From the NCBI GenBank assembly GCA_965602945.1, contig CBFDBC010000030.1, forward strand, positions 1 through 22,690: DNA of 22,690 nucleotides. Direction: 5' to 3'. Below the pieces are notes generated by a model, which saw only the letters and a program-made list of their open reading frames with translations, was not told where the DNA came from and did no database searches. The translations under genes and the position numbers were made by a program. Positions 6,241 through 16,339 of this stretch are shown here, piece by piece (positions within the stretch are counted from its first letter, which is position 1; the number at the start of each line of letters is the position of its first letter). This stretch comes from JAUXEH01 sp965602945 (lineage in GTDB: Bacteria; Acidobacteriota; Aminicenantia; Aminicenantales; Aminicenantaceae).

Positions 6241-8073
6241 ATGGAAGAACAAACCAGCGAGAAGACATACAGGATCCATCTCATGGTGTGTGCGGGGACG
6301 GGCTGTGTGTCCAACCACTCCTTCGAGATCAAGGACGCCCTGAAGGAAGAGATCAAGAAACAGGGGCTGGAAGACGAGGTCCTGGTCGTCACCACGGGAT
6401 GCAACGGGTTCTGCGAGCGGGGCCCGCTGCTGGTGGTGGAACCGGGCAAGGTCTTCTACCAGCAGTTGACCCTCAAGGACATCCCCCACCTGGTGGAGGA
6501 GCACTTCCTCAAGGGGCGGCCGGTGGAGAAGCTCATGTACATTCCGCCCGAGGAAAAGATCCCGATTCCCGTTTTGAACGACATCGCCTTTTTCAAGGGC
6601 CAGGTCCTGATCGCACTGCGAAACCGGGGCCTGATAGATCCGGAAAAGATCGACGAGTATATCGCCCGCGACGGCTATAAGGGTATGGCCAAGGCGCTCA
6701 CAGAGATGACGCCGGAAGACATCATAGAGGAAGTCAAAAAGGCCGGCCTCAGGGGCCGGGGAGGCGCTGGATTCCCCACGGGATTGAAATGGGAATTCGT
6801 GCGCCGTGCGTCCACCACCAACGGAGGGATTAAATACCTCGTGTGTAATGGCGACGAGGGCGACCCGGGCGCGTTCATGGACCGCAGCATACTGGAGGCC
6901 GATCCGCATTCCGCCATCGAGGGCATGGTGATCGGCGCCAAGGCCATCGGGGCCCAGCAGGGGTTCGTATACGTGCGGAACGAATACCCCCTGGCCCTGA
7001 AGCGCCTGAACATCGCCCTGGAAACGGCCCGGGATTATGGGCTGCTGGGCGAGGACATTTTGGGCTCGGGCTTCGATTTCGAAATCAAGGTGATCCGGGG
7101 TGCCGGCGCGTTCGTATGCGGTGAAGAAACCGCCCTGCTGGCGTCCATCGAAGGACGCCTGGGTGAGCCACGGCCACGGCCTCCTTATCCGGCCGAGAAA
7201 GGCCTCTGGGGCCAGCCCACCTGCATCAACAACGTCGAGACATGGGCCAATGTCCCCGTCATCATAAACCGTGGCGCCGACTGGTATCACTCCATCGGGA
7301 CCGAGACCAGCAAGGGCACCAAGGTGTTCTCCCTGGTCGGGAAGATCAACAACACCGGCCTGGTGGAGGTTCCCATGGGGATCACTCTGAAAGAGATCAT
7401 CTACGAAATCGGCGGCGGCATCCCCGGCGGCAAGGAATTCAAGGCCGTGCAGACAGGCGGGCCCTCCGGCGGCTGCATCCCCAAGGAAGAGATCGACCTT
7501 CCCATCGACTACGAAAGCCTACGCGAGGCCGGCTCCATGATGGGCTCGGGCGGCATGGTGGTCATGGACGAGGAGACCTGCATGGTCGATGTGGCCAAGT
7601 ACTTTCTCTCTTTCACGCAGGACGAATCCTGCGGAAAGTGCACCCCCTGCAGGGAGGGGACAAAGGAAATGCTCAACATCCTCACCAAGATCACGGAAGG
7701 CACGGGCACGGAGGAGGACCTGGCCCTGCTCCAGGAACTGGCCCAGTCCATCAAGGACACCGCCCTGTGCGGTCTGGGCAACACGGCTCCCAACCCGGTC
7801 CTCACCACGCTGAAGTATTTCCGGGATGAATACGAAGCCCACATCAAGGACAAGAAATGTCCCGCCCATGTCTGCCGCGAGCTGAACACGTACACCATCG
7901 ACGAGGCGGCCTGCGTCAACGTGGGCAAGGGCTGTGACATGTGTCGGCGCAACTGCGCGTCCGACGCCATCACGGGCGAAAAGGGCAAAGCACATAAAGT
8001 CATCCAAGATAAATGTATCAAATGCGGCGTCTGCTACGATGTGTGCAAGTTCGGCGCCGTGAAGGTAGACTAA
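6241..8073 (+). CDS. hndC: NuoF-like diaphorase subunit (HndC/HydB type)
   Basis: About 610 aa. An N-terminal thioredoxin-like [2Fe-2S] domain (CAGTGC, CNGFC) is followed by the NuoF core: RGRGGAGFPTG at about 171-181 (NADH/FMN site), NGDEGDPGAFMDR, and the [4Fe-4S] ligands C464, C467, C470 and C510. A C-terminal ferredoxin domain ends the protein. It is the NAD(H)-oxidising, FMN-bearing subunit and the bifurcation centre proposed for HydABC-type hydrogenases. ATG 6235 is also in frame, but AGAGGAG lies only one base before it and seven bases before ATG 6241, so I prefer 6241. The first C-terminal cluster motif is irregular: C558-x6-C565-x2-C568-x3-C572, without the usual CxxC at its start, while the second (C592 to C602) is canonical. 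The NuoG::HdrA fusion gene follows ten bases later. Confidence 0.93.
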   Translation: MEEQTSEKTYRIHLMVCAGTGCVSNHSFEIKDALKEEIKKQGLEDEVLVVTTGCNGFCERGPLLVVEPGKVFYQQLTLKDIPHLVEEHFLKGRPVEKLMYIPPEEKIPIPVLNDIAFFKGQVLIALRNRGLIDPEKIDEYIARDGYKGMAKALTEMTPEDIIEEVKKAGLRGRGGAGFPTGLKWEFVRRASTTNGGIKYLVCNGDEGDPGAFMDRSILEADPHSAIEGMVIGAKAIGAQQGFVYVRNEYPLALKRLNIALETARDYGLLGEDILGSGFDFEIKVIRGAGAFVCGEETALLASIEGRLGEPRPRPPYPAEKGLWGQPTCINNVETWANVPVIINRGADWYHSIGTETSKGTKVFSLVGKINNTGLVEVPMGITLKEIIYEIGGGIPGGKEFKAVQTGGPSGGCIPKEEIDLPIDYESLREAGSMMGSGGMVVMDEETCMVDVAKYFLSFTQDESCGKCTPCREGTKEMLNILTKITEGTGTEEDLALLQELAQSIKDTALCGLGNTAPNPVLTTLKYFRDEYEAHIKDKKCPAHVCRELNTYTIDEAACVNVGKGCDMCRRNCASDAITGEKGKAHKVIQDKCIKCGVCYDVCKFGAVKVD

Positions 8074-8082
8074 GGAGGTATC

Positions 8083-9843
8083 ATGATGGTGAACATCGTC
8101 ATAGATGGAAAGAAGCTCGAGGTTGAAGAAGGCACCACCATCCTGCAGGCCGCCCAACAGTTGGACATCAACATCCCCAGCCTCTGCTATCACCCCGTGC
8201 TGGAGCCGTACGCGGCCTGCCGTGTGTGTGTGGTGGAGGTGACCGTCAAGGGAAAAACCGATGTCATCACGTCCTGCAACAACAAGGCCCAGGAGGGCAT
8301 GGAGATCCAGACCGCATCGGAACGCGTGCTCAGGGCACGCAGGCTCAACGTCGAGATGCTGATGGCACGTGCTCCGGCAGCCGAACCCCTCAAGGAGATC
8401 GCCAAGGACCTGGGCATAGAAAAAACCCGGTTCGAGATCGAAGACCCGGACGAGAAGTGCATCCTGTGCGGCCTGTGTGTGAGGGCGTGCTCGGAGGTCG
8501 TGGGAGCCGAAGCCATAAGCTTCATCGAGCGCGGGAAATCCCGCTACGTCTCACCGCCCTTCGGGGAACCGTCCGAGGCCTGCATCGGCTGCACGGCCTG
8601 TGCCTACTTCTGCCCCACAGAATGCATCACGTACGAGGACATCAAGGGGCGCAAGGTCATCCACAGCGAGCTCCACCTGGGCCCGGAGACGGCCATCCGG
8701 GTGCCGATCCGCCAGGCCGTCCCCATGGTTCCCTTCATCGATGAGGAAACCTGCATCCATTTCAAGACGGGGGAGTGCAAGATCTGCGCCCAGGTCTGTG
8801 CCAAAGAGGCCGTGGATTACGACCAGCAGGACGAGATCCTGGACCTGGAAGTGGGCTCTGTCATCCTGGCCACGGGCTACAAGCAGTTTGACGCCGGCCG
8901 CATCGCCACCTACGGATACGGCCGCCTGGACAACGTGCTCAACGGGCTGGAATTCGAACGCCTGGTCAACGCCTCGGGCCCCACGGGCGGGAAGATCAAA
9001 TGCGCCGACGGCGAGGAGCCGAAGGCCGTGGGGATCGTTCACTGCGTGGGCTCCCGGGACGAGCACTACAACGAGTACTGTTCCCGGGTCTGCTGCATGT
9101 ATTCACTGAAGTTCGCGCACCTGCTCAAGGAGAAAACCGACGCCGAGGTCTACGACTTTTACATCGACATGCGCTGCTTCGGGAAAGGATACGAGGAGTT
9201 CTACCACCGCCTGCTGGAGGAAGGGACCAAGTTCATCCGGGGCCGCGTCGCGGAGATCTCGAACGTACCCCTGATACCCGAGGAGGAAGGCCGGCTCATC
9301 ATCCGCGTGGAGGACACCCTGATAGGGGCGCTGCGCCGCATCCCGGTGGACATGGTGATCCTGGCCACGGGCCTGGAACCCAGCGTGGACCACAACAAGG
9401 TCGCCAAGACCTTCAACATCTCCTGCACTCAGGACACGTTCTTCCTGGAACGGCACCCCAAGCTGGCTCCGGCCTCGACCTTCTCCGATGGGATCTTTCT
9501 GGCGGGCTCCTGCCAGTCGCCCAAGGACATCCCCGACACCGTGGGCCAGGCCGGCGCGGCAGCGGCCGAAGCCCTGGCCCTGGCCGACAAAGGTACCTTC
9601 GAGCTGGAGCCCATCACCGCGATCATCGACGAGGACCTCTGCTCCGGGTGCCAGATGTGTGTGAACCTGTGTCCGTTCACGGCCATCACCTACGACAAGG
9701 AGAAAGGGATCTCGGAGATCAACGACGCCCTGTGCAAGGGGTGCGGGACCTGTGTGTCCGCCTGCCCCAGCGGCGCGTCGCAGCAGCAGCACTTCCGCGA
9801 TGAGCAGATCTTCGCCGAGATCGAGGGGATATTCATCGAGTGA
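8083..9843 (+). CDS. NuoG-like N-terminus fused to C-terminal half of HdrA
   Basis: 586 aa with a composite layout. Residues 1-80 are a NuoG/HydA-type [2Fe-2S] domain (C35, C46, C49, C65). The His/Cys-ligated cluster that normally follows is absent. Two [4Fe-4S] motifs follow, at C126-C136 and C167-C177. From about residue 180 on it is HdrA: C224...C232-x2-C235-x3-C239, VILATGYKQF, HCVGSRDE, YCSRVCCMYSLKFAH, FGKGYEEFY, the flavin-domain end FLAGSCQSPKDIPDTVGQAG, then the C-terminal ferredoxin (C520-C530, C551-C561). No GxGxxG flavin motif is present; that motif lies in the separate N-half at 693-1547. AAGGAGG lies ahead of two in-frame ATGs, 8083 and 8086. I infer a subunit that wires the NuoEF diaphorase directly to the Hdr/Mvh part of one complex. 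Confidence 0.9.
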   Translation: MMVNIVIDGKKLEVEEGTTILQAAQQLDINIPSLCYHPVLEPYAACRVCVVEVTVKGKTDVITSCNNKAQEGMEIQTASERVLRARRLNVEMLMARAPAAEPLKEIAKDLGIEKTRFEIEDPDEKCILCGLCVRACSEVVGAEAISFIERGKSRYVSPPFGEPSEACIGCTACAYFCPTECITYEDIKGRKVIHSELHLGPETAIRVPIRQAVPMVPFIDEETCIHFKTGECKICAQVCAKEAVDYDQQDEILDLEVGSVILATGYKQFDAGRIATYGYGRLDNVLNGLEFERLVNASGPTGGKIKCADGEEPKAVGIVHCVGSRDEHYNEYCSRVCCMYSLKFAHLLKEKTDAEVYDFYIDMRCFGKGYEEFYHRLLEEGTKFIRGRVAEISNVPLIPEEEGRLIIRVEDTLIGALRRIPVDMVILATGLEPSVDHNKVAKTFNISCTQDTFFLERHPKLAPASTFSDGIFLAGSCQSPKDIPDTVGQAGAAAAEALALADKGTFELEPITAIIDEDLCSGCQMCVNLCPFTAITYDKEKGISEINDALCKGCGTCVSACPSGASQQQHFRDEQIFAEIEGIFIE

Positions 9844-9853
9844 TTACTATTAA

Positions 9854-9882
9854 TGGCATAATGAAAAAGGTTCAAGTATAAT
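9854..9882 (+). promoter_or_regulatory. Possible sigma-70-type internal promoter before mvhD
   Basis: In the 90-base gap between the fusion gene and mvhD there is a perfect TATAAT at 9877-9882, with TGGCAT at 9854-9859, 17 bases upstream, as a poor -35. An AT-only inverted repeat (GTTTTTT/AAAAAAC, 9888-9910) lies downstream of it, before the strong AAGGAGG of mvhD. The gap is the longest in the first operon, which supports separate control of mvhDGA. The weak -35 keeps confidence low. Confidence 0.35.
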
Positions 9883-9933
9883 GACCAGTTTTTTGAAGCG
9901 AATAAAAAACCAATCTAGAGAAGGAGGCCAACT

Positions 9934-10359
9934 ATGAGCAACGAGTCATTCGAGCCCAAAATAGTTGGCTTCTTGTGTAACTGGTGTTCCTACACCGGCG
10001 CCGACCTGGCCGGCACCGCCCGAATGACCTACGCGCCCAATGTGCGTATCATCCGGGTCATGTGCAGCGGCCGCGTCGACCCTCAGTTCGTTCTGAAGGC
10101 CTTCAAGGAAGGCGCCGACGGGGTCCTGATCTCAGGATGCCACCCGGGGGACTGCCACTACCAAGAAGGCAACTACAAAGCCCTGAGGCGATATAAACTG
10201 CTCAACAAAGTGCTCGAGCAGTTCGGGATCGAGCAAGACCGGTTCCGCCTGGAATGGGTCTCAGCCGCAGAAGGTGCCAAGTTCCAGCAGGTCTGTAACG
10301 AGTTCACCGACCAGCTCCGAGAGCTCGGCCCGATGAACCTCAACGGAGGAAGTCAATGA
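9934..10359 (+). CDS. mvhD: MvhD-type [2Fe-2S] electron-transfer subunit
   Basis: 141 aa, full length for MvhD. It has the typical motifs FLCNWCSYTGADLAG near residue 14, VMCSGRVDP, and LISGCHPGDCHY, which hold the [2Fe-2S] cluster ligands. In the MvhADG-HdrABC complex this protein carries electrons from the [NiFe] hydrogenase to HdrA. Here the adjacent upstream gene supplies the HdrA C-terminal ferredoxin domain, the expected docking partner. An AAGGAGG ribosome site lies about seven bases before the ATG, and the stop overlaps mvhG (ATGA). Cytoplasmic. Firm identification. Confidence 0.95.
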   Translation: MSNESFEPKIVGFLCNWCSYTGADLAGTARMTYAPNVRIIRVMCSGRVDPQFVLKAFKEGADGVLISGCHPGDCHYQEGNYKALRRYKLLNKVLEQFGIEQDRFRLEWVSAAEGAKFQQVCNEFTDQLRELGPMNLNGGSQ

Positions 10360-11333
10360 GCGAGAAACCCAAGGTCGCGTTTTACTGGTGTTCCTCCTGC
10401 GGGGGCTGTGAAGAATCCATCGTCGACCTCGCGGAAGACATCCTGAAGGTGGTCGAGGCCGTGGACATCGTATTCTGGCCGGTGGCCATCGACATCAAGA
10501 AGAAGGACGTCGAGGCCATGCCGGACGGCTCCATCGCCGTGACCTTCATCAACGGCGCTATCCGGATGTCCGAGCAGGAAGAGATGGTCCAGATGCTGCG
10601 CAGGAAGTCCGGACTCATCGTCGCCCACGGTTCCTGTTCCCATCTGGGCGGAATCCCCGGACTGGGAAACTTCTGGAACAAGGAGACCATCTTCAACCGC
10701 TCCTATCACACCACCCCGTCCACCGAGAATCCGGATGGGACCGTCCCGCTGGAAGAATGTCAGGTGGATGGACATGATGTCACCCTGCCCGCCTTCTGGG
10801 ACACCGTCAAGACCCTCGACCAGGTCATCGACGTCGATTACTACCTCCCGGGCTGCGCCACTCCACGGGACCTTATACTGAATGCCGTGGGTGCCATCCT
10901 GGAGGGGAAGCTGCCTCCCAAGGGCTCGGTGCTTTCACCCAACAAATCCCTGTGCGACGACTGCGACCGCAACGAATCCAAGCCCGAAAAACTCGAGATG
11001 CTGGAGATCAAGCGCCCCTGGGAAGTCCTGGCGGACCCGGAGACCTGTTTCCTGGCCCAGGGCATCATCTGCATGGGGCCCGCCACCCGGACAGGGTGCG
11101 GGGAACGCTGTATCATCGCCAACATGCCCTGTCGTGGATGTTTCGGCCCCACCGACCAGGTCTACGACCAGGGTGCCAAGTTCCTGGCCGCCCTGGGATC
11201 CATCATCGAGACCGATGACGAGAAAGAGATCGAAAATATCGTCGACACCATCGTGGACCCGGCCGGGACCTTTTACCGTTTCAGCCTGCCCTCATCGATC
11301 CTGCGGAGAAAACGAATGGAGAGTATAAAATGA
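10356..11333 (+). CDS. mvhG: [NiFe] hydrogenase small subunit, Mvh type (group 3c)
   Basis: 325 aa. The small-subunit start WCSSCGGCEESIVD provides the proximal-cluster CxxC. HGSCSHLGGIPGLGN and YYLPGCATP supply further ligands, and the C-terminal region (CDDCDRN, TGCGERC, MPCRGCFGP) holds the other clusters. There is no twin-arginine signal peptide, so it is cytoplasmic, as group 3 enzymes are. It forms the H2-oxidising dimer with MvhA and passes electrons to MvhD. The gene overlaps both neighbours by ATGA, and GGAGG precedes the start. The assignment to group 3c rests on the mvhD-G-A gene order and the Hdr context. Confidence 0.93.
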   Translation: MSEKPKVAFYWCSSCGGCEESIVDLAEDILKVVEAVDIVFWPVAIDIKKKDVEAMPDGSIAVTFINGAIRMSEQEEMVQMLRRKSGLIVAHGSCSHLGGIPGLGNFWNKETIFNRSYHTTPSTENPDGTVPLEECQVDGHDVTLPAFWDTVKTLDQVIDVDYYLPGCATPRDLILNAVGAILEGKLPPKGSVLSPNKSLCDDCDRNESKPEKLEMLEIKRPWEVLADPETCFLAQGIICMGPATRTGCGERCIIANMPCRGCFGPTDQVYDQGAKFLAALGSIIETDDEKEIENIVDTIVDPAGTFYRFSLPSSILRRKRMESIK

Positions 11334-12799
11334 GCGAAAGAATCACCATCGATCCCATAACACGGCTGGAAGGCCACGGCAAGATCGAGATCTTCCTTGA
11401 TGACAAGGGGGATGTCGAAAGAGCGTTCCTGCAGGTCCCGGAGCTGCGCGGATTCGAGCAGTTCGCCGTGGGCCGGCCGGTAGAGGAGATGCCGCGCATC
11501 ACGCCGCGCATCTGCGGGGTGTGCCCCACGACGCACCACATGTGTTCGACCAAAGCCGTGGACGCGGTCTTCAACGTCAAACCTACCCCCACGGGACGCA
11601 AGATCAGAGAGCTGATCTACAACGCGTTCCAGTTCGAAGATCACACCCTGCACTTCTTCTTCCTGGGCGGACCCGACTTCGTGGTCGGCCCGACCGCCCC
11701 GGCGGCCGACCGGAACATCCTTGGTGTCATCGGCAAAGTCGGCCTCGAGATCGGCGGCAAGGTCATCCGCGCCCGCAGGGAAGCCCGCGAAATCATCAAC
11801 TGGCTGGGCGGCAAGGTCATCCACCCGGTCTGCGGCCTGCCCGGCGGTGTTTCCAAGGGCCTGGACGAGGAGCACCGGGTTCAGTTCCTGGAGACCGCCG
11901 AATTCTGCGTGGAGTTCGCCCAGTTCGCCCTCCAGATCTTCGACGATGTGGTTCTCAAGAACAAGGACTATGTCGACGTGGTCGTGGGCGACGCCTACCA
12001 GCTCGAGACCTACTACATGGGGCTCGTCGACGAGAACAACAAGCTCGACTTCTACGACGGCGACGTGCGCGTGGTCGACACCAAGGGCAAGGAATTCTGC
12101 AAGTTCAAGCCGCACGAATACCTCGATCACATCGCTGAACACGTGGAGCCCTGGAGCTACATCAAGTTCCCCTTCCTGAAGAAACTCGGTTGGAGAGGCT
12201 TTGTCGAGGGCGAAGACACCAGCCTCTACCGTGTGGCCCCGCTCGCCCGTCTGAATGTAGCCGATGGGATGCAGACGCCGCTGGCCCAGGAGCACTACGA
12301 GAAGATGTTCGAGGTCCTGGGCGGGAAGCCGTCTCACCACACTCTGGCCTTCCACTGGGCCCGCCTTATCGAGGCTCTGCAGGCCGCAGAGGCCATGAAG
12401 CTGCTGCTGGAAGACAAGACCATCACCGATCCCAACATCCGCCAGATACCCACCGAGACCCCCACCGAAGGCATCGGCATCGTGGAAGCCCCGCGCGGCA
12501 CCCTGATCCATCACTACAAGACCGACGAGCGCGGGATCATGGAAGAGGCCAACCTGATCGTGGCCACCATTCACAACGCCCCGGCCATCACCATGTCCAT
12601 CGAGAAGGCCGCCAAGGCTTTTATCAAGGGCGGGAATGTGTCGGAGGGACTGCTCAACATGGCGGAGATGGCCTTCCGGCCCTACGATCCCTGCCATGCC
12701 TGCGGGACCCATGCACTTCCGGGCGAGATGCCGCTCATAGTCAACATCTATGACCGGGACCGGGAACTGGTTAAACAGCTGAGGAGAGACCGCAAATAA
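11330..12799 (+). CDS. mvhA: [NiFe] hydrogenase large subunit, Mvh type (group 3c)
   Basis: 489 aa with both Ni-binding motifs: RICGVCPTTHH (C62, C65) and DPCHACGTH (D453-H461). After His461 a tail of 28 residues remains, the propeptide that a maturation protease normally removes after Ni insertion. No separate protease gene lies next to it in the window; the only candidate is the domain fused to HydA at 20604-21005. Both nickel ligands at each end are cysteine, so it is not a selenoenzyme. It catalyses H2 oxidation or H+ reduction and feeds MvhG. Last gene of the first operon; an intrinsic terminator follows 25 bases after the stop. Confidence 0.95.
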   Translation: MSERITIDPITRLEGHGKIEIFLDDKGDVERAFLQVPELRGFEQFAVGRPVEEMPRITPRICGVCPTTHHMCSTKAVDAVFNVKPTPTGRKIRELIYNAFQFEDHTLHFFFLGGPDFVVGPTAPAADRNILGVIGKVGLEIGGKVIRARREAREIINWLGGKVIHPVCGLPGGVSKGLDEEHRVQFLETAEFCVEFAQFALQIFDDVVLKNKDYVDVVVGDAYQLETYYMGLVDENNKLDFYDGDVRVVDTKGKEFCKFKPHEYLDHIAEHVEPWSYIKFPFLKKLGWRGFVEGEDTSLYRVAPLARLNVADGMQTPLAQEHYEKMFEVLGGKPSHHTLAFHWARLIEALQAAEAMKLLLEDKTITDPNIRQIPTETPTEGIGIVEAPRGTLIHHYKTDERGIMEEANLIVATIHNAPAITMSIEKAAKAFIKGGNVSEGLLNMAEMAFRPYDPCHACGTHALPGEMPLIVNIYDRDRELVKQLRRDRK

Positions 12800-12824
12800 A
12801 CCCGAGGCGCACCGCGAAACCCGG

Positions 12825-12857
12825 GCGGGAACCGATCCTTCGGTTCCCGCCTTTTTA
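12825..12857 (+). terminator. Intrinsic terminator after mvhA
   Basis: A perfect 11-bp stem (GCGGGAACCGA pairing with TCGGTTCCCGC), a four-base TCCT loop, then CTTTTTATT. This is a textbook rho-independent terminator. It separates the Hdr/Hnd/Mvh operon from the two-component genes. Confidence 0.92.
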
Positions 12858-12870
12858 TTGTGGGGTAGAT

Positions 12871-12886
12871 AGGCTACAATAGTGCT
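12871..12886 (+). promoter_or_regulatory. Weak promoter candidate for the kinase/regulator pair
   Basis: The short gap before the kinase holds TACAAT (12875-12880), a possible -10 with no convincing -35. The same bases also give GG and GC elements at exactly sigma-54 spacing (GG 12872-12873, GC 12884-12885) but a poor overall match. Neither reading is strong; some promoter is expected here because of the terminator just upstream. Confidence 0.25.
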
Positions 12887-12919
12887 TCACCCAGGACCGG
12901 ATTCGGACACGCGCAGGAC

Positions 12920-14894
12920 ATGAAGATTCCAAGCCTCTCCTTACGCACCAAGTTCATCCTCAGCTTCCTCGTCATCATTCTGATCGGTGGCCTGCTCGCC
13001 CTCTACTTCGGCTCGCGGATCATCAAGAATACCCTGATCTCCCAGGCACAGACCAAGGTGAATCACGACCTGGCCTCGGCCTGGATGGTGTACAACGAGA
13101 CGCTCAACGACATCAAGGCGATCATAAGCCTGACCGCGGCCTGGAAAAGCCTGCACGATGACATCAAGAGCGGGAACCTGGAGGTCATATGCCAGGACCT
13201 GACCCGGGCACGCAGGAATTACGGCCTGGACATCCTGACCCTAACCGACCGGAGCGGGACCGTGATCGTGCGCTGCCGCAACCCGGAGGTCGTGGGCGAT
13301 GACCAGTCCGGGGACGCGATCATCAGATGGGCCCTGAACGGCGGCGAACTGGCACACACACAGATCGTCCCGCGTGCTGAACTGGTCAAAGAGGGAGAGG
13401 ACCTGGCAGAGAAGGCATATTTCGAATTCATCCCCACCCCCAAGGCCGCCGAGAGGCCCGAGGACAGCGAGACCAGCGGGATGATGCTCAAGGCCGCCGC
13501 CGCGGTGAAGGACGCCTCGGGAACACTGATGGGTGTCCTTTACGGAGGCATCCTCCTGAACCGCAACTATGACATCGTGGACGGCGTCAAGGAAACCGTG
13601 TACAAGGGGGAAAAATACCAGGGGATCGAGACCGGGACCGCAACCATCTTCCAACATGACCTGCGCATCTCCACCAATGTCCGAAACGAAGACGGAACCC
13701 GCGCCATCGGGACCCGGGTATCCAAGGAAGTCAACACGGCGGTCCTGAAAGAAGGCAAATCCTGGAACGACAGGGCCTTCGTCGTCAACGACTGGTACAT
13801 CACCGCCTACGAACCGATCCGGGACATCGAGGATACGATCACCGGCATCCTGTACGTGGGGACCCTTGAGCAGCCCTTCCTCGACATCGCCAGCCGGGTC
13901 ATGGCCACCTTTGTGGGCATCGCCGCGCTGTGGGTCATCCTGCTTATCGTCATCCTCTATTTCTCCACCGGACGCCTCATCCACCCGCTGTGGAAGATGG
14001 TGGAGGCCACGCGGAAGATCTCCCAGGGCGACCTCTCCCACCAGGTCGAGGTCACTTCCAGGGACGAGATCGGTTGCCTGGCCGCCTCCTTCAACAAGAT
14101 GACGGCAGAACTCAGGGCCGCCAACATGGAGTTGGTGGATTGGGGCAAGACCCTGGAGAAAAAAGTGGAGGAGCGGACCAAGGAGCTCACCAAGATGCAG
14201 GCGTCCCTCATCCAGTCCGAGAAACTGGCCTCGCTGGGAAAGCTGTCGGCCGGCGTGGCGCACGAGATCAACAATCCCCTCGGCGGCATCCTCATCTACA
14301 GCCATCTTCTGCTGGAAGACACGCCAAAAGACAATCCCCACTACAGCAACCTCAAGAAGATCATCAAGGAAACCTCCCGCTGCAAGGATATCGTCAAGGG
14401 TCTGCTGGAATTCGCCCGGCCCAAGGATCCTGAGATGTCGCACCTGGACATCAACGCCATCATGGAAAAATCTCTGTACATCATCGAAGGCCAGTCCATG
14501 TTTCAGAACGTCGTCATTGAAAAACACCTGGCCGGGGATCTGCCGAGGATCGTGGGTGACGGAGCTCAGCTTCAGCAGGTTTTCATGAACATCATCCTCA
14601 ACGCGGTCGAGGCCATGGACAACGACGGGACGCTCACCCTCCGCACCGGGTTGAGCGGCGCCGGCCGCTTCATCGACATCCAGTTCTCCGATACGGGCCA
14701 TGGGATCCAGGAAGAGGACATCAAACGGCTGTTCGAGCCCTTTTTCACCACCAATGAGGTGGGGAAAGGTACGGGGCTGGGGCTGGCCATCAGCTACAGC
14801 ATCATCCGCAAGCACCAGGGTAACATCGAGGTGAGCAGTGGTGAGGGGGAAGGCGCCACCTTCACAGTAAAACTTCCCATCGAGCGAACAGACG

Positions 14895-14905
<11 letters not shown>
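12920..14905 (+). CDS. Membrane sensor histidine kinase (Cache-HAMP-HisKA-HATPase)
   Basis: 661 aa. TM helix 1 is at about residues 11-31, then a periplasmic sensor region of about 290 residues resembling a Cache fold. TM helix 2 is at about 325-349, followed by HAMP (about 350-403), a coiled coil (VDWGKTLEKKVEERTKEL), a HisKA domain with the phospho-acceptor His448 in VAHEINNPLGG, and an HATPase_c domain (FFTTNEVGKGTGLGLAIS). The start is supported by the hydrophobic helix immediately after it, although the AGGA ribosome site is very close to the ATG. The gene overlaps the downstream NtrC-type regulator by 11 bases, so the two form a cognate pair. The periplasmic Cache-like domain suggests a small-molecule ligand rather than H2 itself; this is inference. 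Confidence 0.92.
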
Positions 14906-16253
<1,348 letters not shown>

Positions 16254-16302
16254 ACTTGGGAGACTTCCCCCGGTGGAGGTGGGAAGAATTTGAACAGCAG
16301 GT

Positions 16303-16322
16303 GGGGAGAAATACCCCTTTTT
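16303..16322 (+). terminator. Weak terminator-like hairpin after the NtrC gene
   Basis: GGGG (16303-16306) and CCCC (16314-16317) with a seven-base spacer, followed by TTTTT and a pyrimidine-rich tract. The stem is only 4 bp, so termination may be partial. A second small stem (CTTCCC/GGGAAG) lies at 16264-16287. Confidence 0.35.
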
Positions 16323-16339
16323 CCTTCCTTTCTCTAAAC

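Noticed and set aside
11273..12712. Minus-strand frame (479 codons) opposite mvhA
   Set aside because: Antisense shadow of MvhA, which carries both Ni-binding motifs on the + strand.
11330..12799. MvhA as a [NiFeSe] enzyme
   Set aside because: All four Ni-ligand positions are cysteine codons and there is no in-frame TGA at the C-terminal motif.
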